From positions 372,001 to 436,000 of the forward strand of contig JAXLWK010000005.1 in NCBI GenBank assembly GCA_046328525.1: a stretch of 64,000 nt of DNA. The letters run 5' to 3'. Every line of letters begins with the position of its first letter. Position 1 is the first letter of the stretch. Shown one piece after another: positions 41,089 through 49,814 of this stretch. The translations under genes and the position numbers were made by a program. This DNA comes from JBDHWG01 sp046328525 (GTDB lineage Bacteria; Chloroflexota; Anaerolineae; Epilineales; JAHCIE01). The notes under the pieces were generated by a model. That model was not told the DNA's origin. It saw nothing but the letters and a program-made list of their open reading frames with translations, and did no database searches.

Positions 41089-42339
41089 CTACCGCATCCG
41101 CAAGCGATGCCAGGCGACCCCCAGCACCCCCAGGATTGCGCCGAAGCCCAGGATAAGCTCCGTCATGGCCGTAGGCAGGTCGCCCGTGACCGGCATCGTC
41201 TGCGGCGTGACCACCGTCGCCGCCGGTTGCGCGGCCGGTGTCGCCACCGGCGCACTGGGTTCAGACGGCACTGTCGCCGTCGCCGCCGCCTGCGCCGCAG
41301 CCGCGCCCGATTGCGCGCCGGCCGCCACCGCCGTCGCCGCCAGCGCCGGCCGACTGACCGTCGCCTGGGCCACCGGCGCCGCCGCCTGACCCATCGGAGC
41401 GAGCTTGCCGCCCGGCGGCGGCATCGGCATGTTCTCGACCGCTGGGATCGTCTTGAGATACTGCGCGATTGCCAGAACGTCGGCGTCGCTCATCTGGCTG
41501 AAGCCAAACCCCTGGAACGCCGGGTGGCCGACACCGACCACTTCAGCCATCAGCCCGCCGACCAGGCCCTTGTTCGGCCGCTGGCCCGTGCGCAGCGTCG
41601 TCGCAATCTGCTGCGCCGTCCACGACCCCAGCCCGGTCTTCTGGTCCGGCGTCAGGTTCCACGCCAGCTGATAGCCCTTCGCCGTCGGGACCGCATTGCC
41701 GGCCAGGAACTTCGCGCGGTCGGGCGCGCCGTTCGGGCCGGTCGCCGTGTGGCAGTCGCCGCAGCCGGCGACGTTCAACACCAGGTACTCACCCCGCGGC
41801 GTGCCCACGGTGGGCGCGGTCTGGGGGTAGGGGCGGGACGGCGGGGCCGGCGGCACCGGGCCGTTGAGCTTGTTCTCCGGGACGCTGTTCTTGACGGCCG
41901 GCAGGCTGCGCAGATAGGCGATCAGGTCGCGCATGTCCTGGTCGGACAGGCCGGCGTAGTTGGCATACGGCATGATCGGGTACAGCTGCTCGCCCTCCGG
42001 CGTCTTGCCCTCGCGCAGCGCCTTTTCGATGTCCGCGTCGCTCCACTTGCCGATGCCCGTCTCCCCGTCCGGCGTCAGGTTCTTCGCCGTCACCAGGCCG
42101 AACGGGCCGCCGAAGGCCTGACCATACGGCGCGGACTCGGGCTGCTCCTGCCCGCCGCCCTCGCGGTAGCCCGCGAGGTTCTGCCCGTGGCATCCCCAGC
42201 ACCCCGCGACATTGACGAGATACTTCCCCCGCGCCGCGTCGCCCGATTGTCCTACCGGGGCCGCTGCGGCCGAGTACGCCTGCCACCCCACCCACACGGC
42301 AAGCGCCAGGACAAACACGACGCCAATCTTCCCACGCAT
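41089..42339 (-). CDS. Membrane-anchored di-haem c-type cytochrome with a sorting-signal-like tail
   Basis: An exported 416-residue cytochrome. Signal-like N terminus (MRGKIGVVFVLALAVWVGW), two cytochrome c domains with CWGCH (47-51) and CGDCH (193-197), then an Ala/Pro/Val-rich linker of about 90 residues. The C terminus is MPVTG (382-386), a hydrophobic helix and a basic end (HRLRMR), the layout of a cell-wall sorting signal although the first residue is M rather than L. AAGGAGG precedes the ATG. Likely a periplasm-side or surface electron carrier; partner enzyme not known. Confidence 0.88.
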   Translation of the reverse strand: MRGKIGVVFVLALAVWVGWQAYSAAAAPVGQSGDAARGKYLVNVAGCWGCHGQNLAGYREGGGQEQPESAPYGQAFGGPFGLVTAKNLTPDGETGIGKWSDADIEKALREGKTPEGEQLYPIMPYANYAGLSDQDMRDLIAYLRSLPAVKNSVPENKLNGPVPPAPPSRPYPQTAPTVGTPRGEYLVLNVAGCGDCHTATGPNGAPDRAKFLAGNAVPTAKGYQLAWNLTPDQKTGLGSWTAQQIATTLRTGQRPNKGLVGGLMAEVVGVGHPAFQGFGFSQMSDADVLAIAQYLKTIPAVENMPMPPPGGKLAPMGQAAAPVAQATVSRPALAATAVAAGAQSGAAAAQAAATATVPSEPSAPVATPAAQPAATVVTPQTMPVTGDLPTAMTELILGFGAILGVLGVAWHRLRMR

Positions 42340-42462
42340 ACGGCCTCCTTGAGGAATCGGTTGAAGTCCCCCTGCACTATCTATAACGGCAAAGGGACTC
42401 AGGCTGCACACCCCAAACGGCCTAGCGCGTGAATTATGCGTGAATTGTTATGTGAAGAGGGG

Positions 42463-44754
42463 TTACTCGACCTCGAACAGGCGGAGCTGGCCGTCGCCGG
42501 GAGCCTCGCGCAGGCCGACGACCTCGCGCCAGGCCTCCGGGTCGGGCGACGCGCCGAGCCAGCGGTGGAGGCGCTCGGCCACGATGACCTCCAACCCGCC
42601 GGCCTCCAGGCGGGCTTGCAGGTGCGGCGCGCGGCCCAGCTTGAGCGCGGCCAGCCGCGCCGCAGCGGACGGGATGACCAGGAGATGCGGAACGGCCAAC
42701 GGCGGCGCGAGGTGAGCCGCCAGGAGCGCCCCATCCTGAAGCAGGAAGCGCGTCGCGGGACGGCCGCCGGCGAACCAGACGATCTCGGCCGGCGTCAGCG
42801 CTGTGCGCTCGTCCACCGACCACGGCATCGGGAACTGCACCGTGTAGCCGAGCGCCTCGCCGAGCGTCACCAGGTCGCCGACGGCGCGGCGCAGCGGCTC
42901 GGCCGAGGCCTGCGCCGCCCACATGCCGGGCGCGACCTCGTGGGCGTGCGTCTCCAGAGTGAGGCGCACCATCTCGTTGTCCGGCACGACGATGTCCGGT
43001 AGCGCCGCGTAGACCTCGGCAAGGGGCAGGGCGCGGCTATCCTCGTCGGGGTTGCGCGTCCGCGCCAGACCGCGGATCACCGTCTCTTCGACGCGTTCGC
43101 ACAGCGGCGGCGTCTCGCGCGCCGCCTCCGTCCAGTAGCGCCCGTCGGCCAGGCGCGATAGCCCCGCGCCGTCGTTGCTCAGCGCGTCGAAGATGCGCCC
43201 GCGAATGAAGTCGGCTGCCTGGGACGTGTCGCCCCAGATGCCGACCGCCTCGGCCAGCGCGCCGGTGCGGTGGGCCTCGGCCAGGGCGGCGGGAACAATG
43301 CTCTCGATGCCCAGCGGCTCGCCGTGGGCCACGATGAGACGCACCGCCAGCGCCGCCGCCATTTCCTGCACCGCCCGGCCCAGGGTCGCCGCCTGCTCAG
43401 CGTCGCCGCGTGGCGGCCGCTGGGGCAGGCGCTCACAGACGAGCTGGGCTTCGAGCCAGCGCGCGCCCGGCCGGGGCAGGCGGAACACCTCGTCGGAGAG
43501 GCGGTAGCCGGCGCTCGCCGCCGCCACGTGGACGGCGGACAGTATCGTGTGGTCACCCGCCCAGCGCAGCGCCAGCCGCCCGTTATCCCGCAGCGCCGCC
43601 CGCAGCCCGCCTAGCGTCGCGCCGAGCGCGCCGGTGTACCAGTCCAGGCTCAACGCCGCGTCGGCCAGCGGGCGCAGGCCGGCAGCGGCGCGTCGGCTCC
43701 ACAGCCAGCTGGCCCACGCCCACGACAGCGTCCAGAAGACGGACGTCGTGCGCGGCGGCGCGCCGATGATGAGGGCGGCGCGGCCGGCCAGGCTCTCGGC
43801 GAGGGGCCGCGCTTGGAGACGGCCGAGGAAGACATACGGCAGTGCGGCGCCGGTCTGGATGTGGCGCGGCTCCCCCACCCACTCGGCCTCCGGCGCCAGC
43901 GGCTCGTCGCGCAGACTGGCGGTGATGGTCTCGAAAGCGTGCCAGACGTTCAGCTCGACATAGCGGCGGGGCGGCTCCAAGCGGCGCGGCGCGGCGCTAT
44001 CCCACGGGGCCGCGTTGAGGGAGGAGCAGGCGTCGAGGCAGCCCAGGAGCACCATGCGCAGCGCCTCGCTCTCGTCCGGCGAGAGGTCCAGGTGCTCCAG
44101 GTGGCGCAGCAGGTCGGCCAGGGCGCGTTGGGCGCGCGGCGTGTACAGAGCGACGATGCGCTCGGCCAGCGGCCGCAGCGCCTCCGCCGGGTCGGCGAGG
44201 CGCTCGACCAGGTGCCAGTAGCTCAGGCTCAGCGGCTCCATCTCCGTGGCGCGGGCGATGTCGTCGGCGTCGGCGATGTGGGAGCCGCGCCAGCCGCAGC
44301 GCGCGCACGTGAGCGTCTTGCGCGTCGGCACGCCGGCGGCGTGGTCCCAGGTGAAGGACTCGGCCGGTGTCTCGGCGCGGCATTCCGGGCAGCGGGTCAT
44401 GTACAGGCCCTGGATATGCTCGCGCAGGGGACGGCCGACCTTCGCTACCTCGGACAGGCGCAGGGTGGCGCGGCCAAGCGTCTGCGTCGCCGGCGGCGCG
44501 GCGGCAGCGCGCGCGGCCAGCGTCTGGACGGGGTTGAAGTCCGTCGCGGCGACACTGCGGCCCAGGCGCAGGGCGGCGCGCACGACAGCGTCCCCCTGGC
44601 AGAACGGATCCACCACGAGGTCGCCGGGGCGCGTCGTCGCCTGGATGACCGACGTCACCCACGCGGCCGGCAGCGCCGCCGCCCAGCGCCGCAGGACGCC
44701 GGGGCGGGGCGCAGGCGTTACAAATGGCACAAAAGGGGTCGTCGTTTCGGGCAT
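42463..44754 (-). CDS. Degenerate DNA-methylase-like protein with zinc-binding cysteines
   Basis: A 763-residue cytosolic protein. Near the N terminus VVDPFCQGDAVVRAA (D49-D55) resembles the SAM-binding motif DPFCGSG of N4/N6 DNA methylases, but the glycines are altered. The catalytic DPPY-type motif is replaced by GAPPRTT in the matching position. Four cysteines (C122, C125, C150, C153) form a zinc-ribbon pattern, as in some DUF1156-like methylases. The rest is helical and not recognised. It may be a non-catalytic relative, perhaps DNA-binding; no restriction enzyme is nearby. ATG at 44754. Confidence 0.65.
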   Translation of the reverse strand: MPETTTPFVPFVTPAPRPGVLRRWAAALPAAWVTSVIQATTRPGDLVVDPFCQGDAVVRAALRLGRSVAATDFNPVQTLAARAAAAPPATQTLGRATLRLSEVAKVGRPLREHIQGLYMTRCPECRAETPAESFTWDHAAGVPTRKTLTCARCGWRGSHIADADDIARATEMEPLSLSYWHLVERLADPAEALRPLAERIVALYTPRAQRALADLLRHLEHLDLSPDESEALRMVLLGCLDACSSLNAAPWDSAAPRRLEPPRRYVELNVWHAFETITASLRDEPLAPEAEWVGEPRHIQTGAALPYVFLGRLQARPLAESLAGRAALIIGAPPRTTSVFWTLSWAWASWLWSRRAAAGLRPLADAALSLDWYTGALGATLGGLRAALRDNGRLALRWAGDHTILSAVHVAAASAGYRLSDEVFRLPRPGARWLEAQLVCERLPQRPPRGDAEQAATLGRAVQEMAAALAVRLIVAHGEPLGIESIVPAALAEAHRTGALAEAVGIWGDTSQAADFIRGRIFDALSNDGAGLSRLADGRYWTEAARETPPLCERVEETVIRGLARTRNPDEDSRALPLAEVYAALPDIVVPDNEMVRLTLETHAHEVAPGMWAAQASAEPLRRAVGDLVTLGEALGYTVQFPMPWSVDERTALTPAEIVWFAGGRPATRFLLQDGALLAAHLAPPLAVPHLLVIPSAAARLAALKLGRAPHLQARLEAGGLEVIVAERLHRWLGASPDPEAWREVVGLREAPGDGQLRLFEVE

Positions 44755-44787
44755 ACCCGTTCTCGCTTCAGAACATACGCTGCGGGG

Positions 44788-44903
44788 TCATTGCGAGGCG
44801 GGCCTTGCCGCCGAAGCAATCTCTCGGTGGGCGACAGCATCGCCGCAGCGGCCTAGACAGCCTTTCGTCGGGGCGGGGGATTGCTTCGCTACGCTCGCAA
44901 TGA
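44788..44903. repeat. GTCATTGCGAGG palindromic element
   Basis: GTCATTGCGAG at the left pairs with CGCTCGCAATGAC at the right, with GAAGCAATC/GATTGCTTC inside. Copies are at 49185-49251 and 60979-61098. It separates the divergent methylase-like and recA genes. Confidence 0.9.
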
Positions 44904-44941
44904 CAAGTCAGCTAGGGTAGTATAGCATGGGGACGAATTCG

Positions 44942-44953
44942 CAACAAACGTTC
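44942..44953. promoter_or_regulatory. LexA/SOS-box-like site before recA
   Basis: CAAC-AAAC-GTTC matches the Gram-positive type SOS core GAAC-N4-GTTC with one mismatch, ten bases upstream of the recA -35. Confidence 0.5.
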
Positions 44954-44962
44954 TGATTCGAC

Positions 44963-44990
44963 TTGCTTTTATCACGCATTTGCATACAAT
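44963..44990 (+). promoter_or_regulatory. recA promoter
   Basis: TTGCTT (44963-44968), 16-base spacer, TACAAT (44985-44990) on the plus strand, about 32 bases before the ATG. Confidence 0.7.
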
Positions 44991-45022
44991 GTAGTGTGCA
45001 GGTGCCAGAAAGGAGCGCAACC

Positions 45023-46252
45023 ATGCCCGATCTTGATCGCGAAAAGGCCCTGGAGACGACCCTCTCCCAACTGAAGCGCCGCTTTGGGGACGGTGCAGTG
45101 ATGAAACTTGGCGAGACGACGCAACTGAACGTCGAATCGATCCCCACCGGCGCTATCGGCCTGGACCTGGCGTTGGGAATTGGCGGTCTGCCTCGTGGCC
45201 GCGTGACCGAGATCTATGGGCCCGAGTCTTCGGGCAAGACGACCCTGTGCCTGCACGTGATTGCGGAGGCGCAGAAGCTGGGCGGGATCGCGGCGTTCGT
45301 GGACGTCGAGCACGCCCTGGACCCTGTGTATGCGGAGAAGCTCGGCGTGGATGTCGCCAACCTCCTCGTCTCGCAGCCGGACACCGGCGAGCAGGCCCTC
45401 GAAATCACTGAGGCCCTCGTGCGGAGCGGCGCGGTGGACGTGGTGGTGATCGATTCCGTGGCGGCCCTCGTGCCGCGCGCCGAGATCGAAGGCGAGATGG
45501 GCGACAGCCACCCCGGCCTGCAAGCGCGCCTGATGTCCCAGGCGTTGCGCAAGCTGGCGAGCGCGATCAGCCGCTCCAACTGCTGCGTCATCTTCACCAA
45601 CCAGATTCGCCAGAAAATCGGCATCATGTTCGGCAACCCGGAGACGACGGCGGGCGGCCTGGCCTTGCGCTTCTACGCCTCGGTCCGCCTCGAGATCCGC
45701 CGCGAGGAAGCGATCAAGTCCAGCGGCGACGTCATCGGGAACCGCACCAAGGTGACAGTCAAGAAGAACAAGGTCGCGCCGCCGTTCCGCTCGGTCGAGT
45801 TCGATATCATGTACAACCAGGGCATCTCCCGCGAGGGAGACCTGCTCGACGTTGCCACGAACATGGGCCTGGTGGACAAGCGTGGCGCGTTCTTCGCCTA
45901 CGGGGACACCCGCCTCGGCCAGGGCCGCGAGAACGCCAAGAACTTCCTCCAGGAGAACCCGGCGCTGGCGGCCGAGATCGAGAACGGCGTTCGCGAGCGC
46001 GTCGGCCTGCCGCCCAAGGGGGTCGCCCCCGAGAGCGTGCGCGAGCGCCGCTCCACGTCGAGCGTGAAGGAAGAGGAGACGCCGCGCAAGGGTAAGCGCG
46101 GCGCGGCGGCCGACCGTACACCGGCCGTCGCGCCGGAGCCAGCGCCCGTCCCGGCGCCGGCCCCGGTCGCCGTCAACTCCCAGTCGGATGACCTGCTGGG
46201 TGGCTATGCTCAGGTGGCCCTCGTTCCGCCGGACAACGCGCCGGAGGAATAG
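45023..46252 (+). CDS. recA: Recombinase RecA
   Basis: A 409-residue recombinase for strand exchange and SOS co-protease activity. Walker A is GPESSGKTT (66-74), with the conserved VDVEHALDPVYA and VVVIDSVAAL (Walker B) and the L2-adjacent NQIRQKIGIMFGNPETT. The C terminus extends about 60 residues beyond the usual core with an Ala/Pro/Val-rich tail. AGAAAGGAG precedes the ATG at 45023; the upstream frame reads through the promoter and is not used. recX follows about 400 bases downstream. Confidence 0.98.
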   Translation: MPDLDREKALETTLSQLKRRFGDGAVMKLGETTQLNVESIPTGAIGLDLALGIGGLPRGRVTEIYGPESSGKTTLCLHVIAEAQKLGGIAAFVDVEHALDPVYAEKLGVDVANLLVSQPDTGEQALEITEALVRSGAVDVVVIDSVAALVPRAEIEGEMGDSHPGLQARLMSQALRKLASAISRSNCCVIFTNQIRQKIGIMFGNPETTAGGLALRFYASVRLEIRREEAIKSSGDVIGNRTKVTVKKNKVAPPFRSVEFDIMYNQGISREGDLLDVATNMGLVDKRGAFFAYGDTRLGQGRENAKNFLQENPALAAEIENGVRERVGLPPKGVAPESVRERRSTSSVKEEETPRKGKRGAAADRTPAVAPEPAPVPAPAPVAVNSQSDDLLGGYAQVALVPPDNAPEE

Positions 46253-46655
46253 GGTTTGTCTCGCGGCGGCCTGGCAGGCCCTCGGAGCCTGCCGAGCCGC
46301 ACCGCCGCTCAGGGCGGCAAGGCAACAGCTCGTCGCTCGCCCACCCTGACCGCGCTTCCATCGAGAAGCGCATCGCGATCCAATGGGCGCTCAAGAGATA
46401 GACAGACGGAGGCATCGCTTCCGCCCCTACTCAAGTCCGGACCGGCCCGCCGGCCCACGATACGATGTAGAGTTAGCTCAACGGAACACGCAGCCCTCGG
46501 ACGCGGCCACGCGGCGGGGGCGCGACAGAACGCCGGACAATCAACTGGCGCAGGGCAGGGCGTCTTTGCAGGAAGGGAACCTTTCTGCCGGAAGAACGCG
46601 CCGGGCTGTGGTGTGACCACCATAGCCCGGCGCTGATTTTTTGGGAAGGGGACAC
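46253..46655. other. Region between recA and recX
   Basis: No coding gene is supported. It contains a small hairpin (GCAGGAAGG/CCTTTCTGC near 46569-46589) and then a strong terminator (46598-46642). A segment near 46455-46475 (AGTTAGCTCAACGG) looks like a tRNA D-arm but has no matching T-arm, so it is not a tRNA. The two tandem hairpins could be part of an undefined small RNA. Confidence 0.4.
46598..46642 (+). terminator. Strong terminator after recA
   Basis: GCGCCGGGCT pairs with AGCCCGGCGC, with an inner TGGT/ACCA stem, followed by GATTTTTT on the plus strand. Confidence 0.85.
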
Positions 46656-47300
46656 ATGGCCGGCGCCATTACGCGGCTGGAGGTTCAGAAGCGGAACAAA
46701 GAGCGCGTCAACGTTTACCTGGATGATGAGTTTGCGTTCGGCCTGGCGCTACTGCTCGCCGCGACCCTGCGCAAGGGGCAGCGGCTGTCGGATGCGGACA
46801 TCGCGGAGCTGCGGCGGCAGGACGGCGTCGAGAAAGCGTACAACCGCGCCCTGCTCTACCTGGGCTACCGGCCGCGCAGCGAGGCGGAGATTCGCCAGTA
46901 TCTGCGCGGCAAGCAGACGCCCGACGACATGATTGACACGATCCTGGCGCGTCTGCGCCGGGTCGGGCTGGTGGATGACGAAGCGTTCGCCCAGGCGTGG
47001 GTGCGTCACCGGGGCGCGACGGCGCCGCGCGGCGCGCGCGCCTTGCGGCAGGAGCTTCGCCAGAAGGGCATCGAGCGCGACCAGATTGATGCGGCGGTGG
47101 AGGACCTCGACGAGGCAGAGGGAGCGATGGAGGCGGCGCGGCCCCGGGCGGCGCGGCTGGCCGCCCTACCGGCCGACGAATTCCGCCGCAAACTCAGCGA
47201 GTTTTTACTACGGCGCGGATTTGCGTATGATGTAACGCGCGATACGGTGAGTCACCTGTGGCGCGAGCTGCACGACGAGGGGCTGGCGGAGGACGACTAA
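46656..47300 (+). CDS. recX: Regulatory protein RecX
   Basis: A 214-residue, three-helix-repeat protein that inhibits RecA filaments. The family's regular helices are visible: ALLYLGYRPRSEAEIRQYL, LRRVGLVDDEAFAQAWVRHR and ALRQELRQKGIERDQI. GAAGGGGACAC precedes the ATG at 46656, fourteen bases after the terminator run. Although it follows recA, the strong terminator between them suggests that little recX mRNA comes from the recA promoter. Confidence 0.93.
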   Translation: MAGAITRLEVQKRNKERVNVYLDDEFAFGLALLLAATLRKGQRLSDADIAELRRQDGVEKAYNRALLYLGYRPRSEAEIRQYLRGKQTPDDMIDTILARLRRVGLVDDEAFAQAWVRHRGATAPRGARALRQELRQKGIERDQIDAAVEDLDEAEGAMEAARPRAARLAALPADEFRRKLSEFLLRRGFAYDVTRDTVSHLWRELHDEGLAEDD

Positions 47301-47354
47301 GCCTATGGGGCGTTTGGGAGTGTGGCGTTAGCAGACGGCCGGGCTGAACCGCGA

Positions 47355-47448
47355 TGTCATGCTGACCGGGGGTGTGGGGGGCGACAGCTCCCCACGGGCG
47401 AAGCACCCCGGTGCTTCGGGAGACCCTTCGCTCTGCTCAGGGTGACAG
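47355..47448. repeat. TGTCATGCTGA-family palindromic element
   Basis: TGTCATGCTGACC at the left and GGGTGACA at the right, with CGAAGCACC/GGTGCTTCG inside. It occupies most of the recX-rny gap (47301-47605), where I see no gene. The remaining part has short GC-rich hairpins. Confidence 0.75.
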
Positions 47449-47605
47449 TAGTTCTTCGAACGGTTCAACCCGACCCTCTGCCAACGAGCACAGCGTTGGC
47501 AGCGCGGGCGGCCCGAAATGCGTGGGCCTGGGTGGCGGGAGCCACCGGGATGCGGCCGCCCCAGGCGGAACCTGAACCTTACCAACAGAAGAAAGGAGGT
47601 GGCGC

Positions 47606-49171
47606 ATGGACGTGATTGGCGTCGTCGCTGCGCTTCTCCTGGGATTGGCGATTGGCGGCCTGGCAGCCTGGTTCTTTGGGATATCACGCGGCAAGAAGCT
47701 AGGGTATCAAGTCAAGGAAGCCGAGGACAAGCAGACGATCCAGTCGGCCCAGGTAGAGGCCGAGCGCATCGTGACCGATGCCGATGCAAAGGCGAAGGAC
47801 GCGGTGTTGCGCGCTAAGGACGAAGCCCTGCGGATGCGTGAGCAGCTGGAGGGTGAGAGCAAGGCGCAGCGACGCGAGTTTCAATTGCAGGAGCAGCAGC
47901 TCAACCAGCGCCGCGAGCGCCTCGACCGTCGCTACGACGAGCTTGAGAGCCGTAACCGCAACCTGGACAAGCGCGAGAAGCGTATTCAGAAGTTGGAGCA
48001 AGAAGCGGAGCTTGTTCAGCAGCAGCGCACAGCGGAGCTTGAGCGTGTCGCAGCGATGTCGCAGGAGGAAGCGCGTCAAGTGCTTCTGAAGCAGGTCGAG
48101 GAGAGCGCGCGGCAAGACACGGCCCGGTTGATCCGGGAGATTGAGTACGCAGCCAAGGAGGAAGGGGAGCGCCGCGCCCGCGAGCTGATCACCATGGCGA
48201 TTCAGCGGTGCGCGTCCGACCAGGTGTCGGAGGTCGTTGTGTCTACGGTTCCTTTGCCCAGTGAGGAGATGAAGGGCCGTATCATTGGCCGTCAGGGCCG
48301 CAACATCCGCGCAATCGAGCAGATCACGGGCGTAGACATCATCGTGGATGACACGCCAGAAGCAGTCATTCTATCGTGCTTCGATCCTATCCGGCGCGAG
48401 GTGGCTCGCCTCGCGCTGACTAAGCTCATCAACGACGGGCGCATTCACCCGGCCCGCGTTGAAAAGGTCGTTCGTAAGACCGAGGAAGAGCTGGAACAGG
48501 TGATCCGCGAGGCCGGCGAGCAGGCCGCCATCGAGGCGGGTGTCCTCGGCCTTCACCCGGAGATTATCAAGCTCCTGGGGCGGATGAAGTACCGAACCAG
48601 TTATGGGCAGAACGTCCTGGCCCACTCCGTGGAGACAGCGCACCTGGCCGGCATGATGGCGACCGAGCTGCATGCCGACATCCAGATTGCGCGCGCCGGC
48701 GGTTTGTTGCACGACCTGGGCAAGGCAGTCAGTCACGAAGTCGAGGGGCCGCACGCCCTGATCGGCGGCGACCTGGCCCGCCGCTATGGATTGCCGCCCA
48801 AGGTCGTCAACGCCATCGCCGCGCATCACCACGAAGAGGAGCCGTCGTCTATCGAGGCCATCCTGGTGGAAGCCGCCGACGCGATTTCGGGCGCGAGACC
48901 CGGCGCGCGGCGCGAGACGCTGGAGCTGTATACCAAGCGCATCAGGGACCTGGAGAACGTCGCCAATTCCTTCGTCGGCGTGGCCGAATCGTATGCCATC
49001 CAGGCCGGCCGCGAGATTCGTATCATTGTTAAGCCCGACGAGATTGATGACCTGGCAGCCATCAACCTCGCGCGGGACATCGCCAAGAAGGTCGAGGAGT
49101 CGTTGGAGTACCCCGGCCAGATCAAGGTGACCGTTATCCGCGAGACGCGCGCGACCGACATCGCCCGCTAA
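47606..49171 (+). CDS. rny: Ribonuclease Y
   Basis: A 521-residue membrane-anchored endoribonuclease that starts mRNA decay. Layout is canonical: transmembrane helix (about 4-26), long coiled coil (about 30-190), KH domain with MKGRIIGRQGRNIRAIE, HD domain with LLHDLGKAVSHE (H369/D370) and a C-terminal domain ending in the usual RETRATDIAR. AAAGGAGG precedes the ATG. The recA-recX-rny-spoVS order recalls several Chloroflexota and related genomes. Confidence 0.97.
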   Translation: MDVIGVVAALLLGLAIGGLAAWFFGISRGKKLGYQVKEAEDKQTIQSAQVEAERIVTDADAKAKDAVLRAKDEALRMREQLEGESKAQRREFQLQEQQLNQRRERLDRRYDELESRNRNLDKREKRIQKLEQEAELVQQQRTAELERVAAMSQEEARQVLLKQVEESARQDTARLIREIEYAAKEEGERRARELITMAIQRCASDQVSEVVVSTVPLPSEEMKGRIIGRQGRNIRAIEQITGVDIIVDDTPEAVILSCFDPIRREVARLALTKLINDGRIHPARVEKVVRKTEEELEQVIREAGEQAAIEAGVLGLHPEIIKLLGRMKYRTSYGQNVLAHSVETAHLAGMMATELHADIQIARAGGLLHDLGKAVSHEVEGPHALIGGDLARRYGLPPKVVNAIAAHHHEEEPSSIEAILVEAADAISGARPGARRETLELYTKRIRDLENVANSFVGVAESYAIQAGREIRIIVKPDEIDDLAAINLARDIAKKVEESLEYPGQIKVTVIRETRATDIAR

Positions 49172-49184
49172 CGCCTCAGGAAGC

Positions 49185-49251
49185 TGTCATCGCGAGCGTA
49201 GCGACGCGATCCCCCGCCGGGAGATTGCTTCGCTGACGCTCGCAACGACAC
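49185..49251. repeat. GTCATCGCGAGC palindromic element, short form
   Basis: A shorter member of the GTCATTGCGAGG family between rny and spoVS. A second small hairpin (TTTCGTC/GACGAAA, about 49279-49304) follows. Confidence 0.8.
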
Positions 49252-49449
49252 GAGGGCGAAGTGCGTGGAATGCGCAGCTTTCGTCATTTTGTGCGACGAA
49301 AATGCGCGAGCCGCCCGTCCCCCGCACTGATGGTGCAGAGCTTGCAGTAAGGGGTCTTTAGTACAACTAGGTCATTAAGCGAGGGATGCGAGGGGAAGAT
49401 GAGTGAACAGCTAGTCAGCACGCACGGAAGCCACCAAGGAGGTAACCCC

Positions 49450-49716
49450 ATGGCCAACAACATCATCAAAGTGTCGGGTAACTCGCGCACCACAGCCGTC
49501 GCAGGCGCGATCGCCGGCGTTGTCCGCGAGCAGCGGCGCGCCGAGGTTCAGGCGATCGGCGCCGGCGCCGTCAACCAGGCCATCAAAGCCGTCGCGATTG
49601 CCCGCAGTTACCTGTCGGAGGACGGCATTGACGCGATCTGCGTCCCGTCGTTCGCCGACGTGCAGATCGGCGAGCAGGAGCGCACGGCTCTGCGCCTGGT
49701 GGTCGAGCCGCGTTGA
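49450..49716 (+). CDS. spoVS: Stage V sporulation protein S-like (SpoVS/Alba-like)
   Basis: An 88-residue protein that matches the SpoVS family nearly end to end: IKVSGNSRTTAVAGAIAGVV, AIGAGAVNQAIKAVAIAR and a closing QEREALRLVVEP-like strand. These proteins fold like Alba and are found in many bacteria that do not sporulate; nucleic-acid binding is suspected. AAGGAGG precedes the ATG at 49450; an upstream ATG at 49399 is a weaker choice. It follows rny as is common. Confidence 0.95.
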   Translation: MANNIIKVSGNSRTTAVAGAIAGVVREQRRAEVQAIGAGAVNQAIKAVAIARSYLSEDGIDAICVPSFADVQIGEQERTALRLVVEPR

Positions 49717-49728
49717 GAATGTTTCGGT

Positions 49729-49750
49729 TGTAGCGCCGACCTTAGTCGGC
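49729..49750. repeat. GTAGCGCCGACCTTAGTCGGC hairpin
   Basis: Just past the spoVS stop; same family as 41057-41078. A second hairpin of AAGGGCGCAA units follows at 49760-49806 and could terminate both converging genes. Confidence 0.7.
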
Positions 49751-49814
49751 ATCCTGGACAGCGAGCGCAAGGGCGCAAAGGAACGGCAGCGTTCCCTTGC
49801 GCCCTTGTTCTATT

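Noticed and set aside
46455..46530. tRNA-like D-arm (AGTTAGCTCAACGG)
   Set aside because: No T-arm GTTCRA motif or acceptor pairing could be found nearby.
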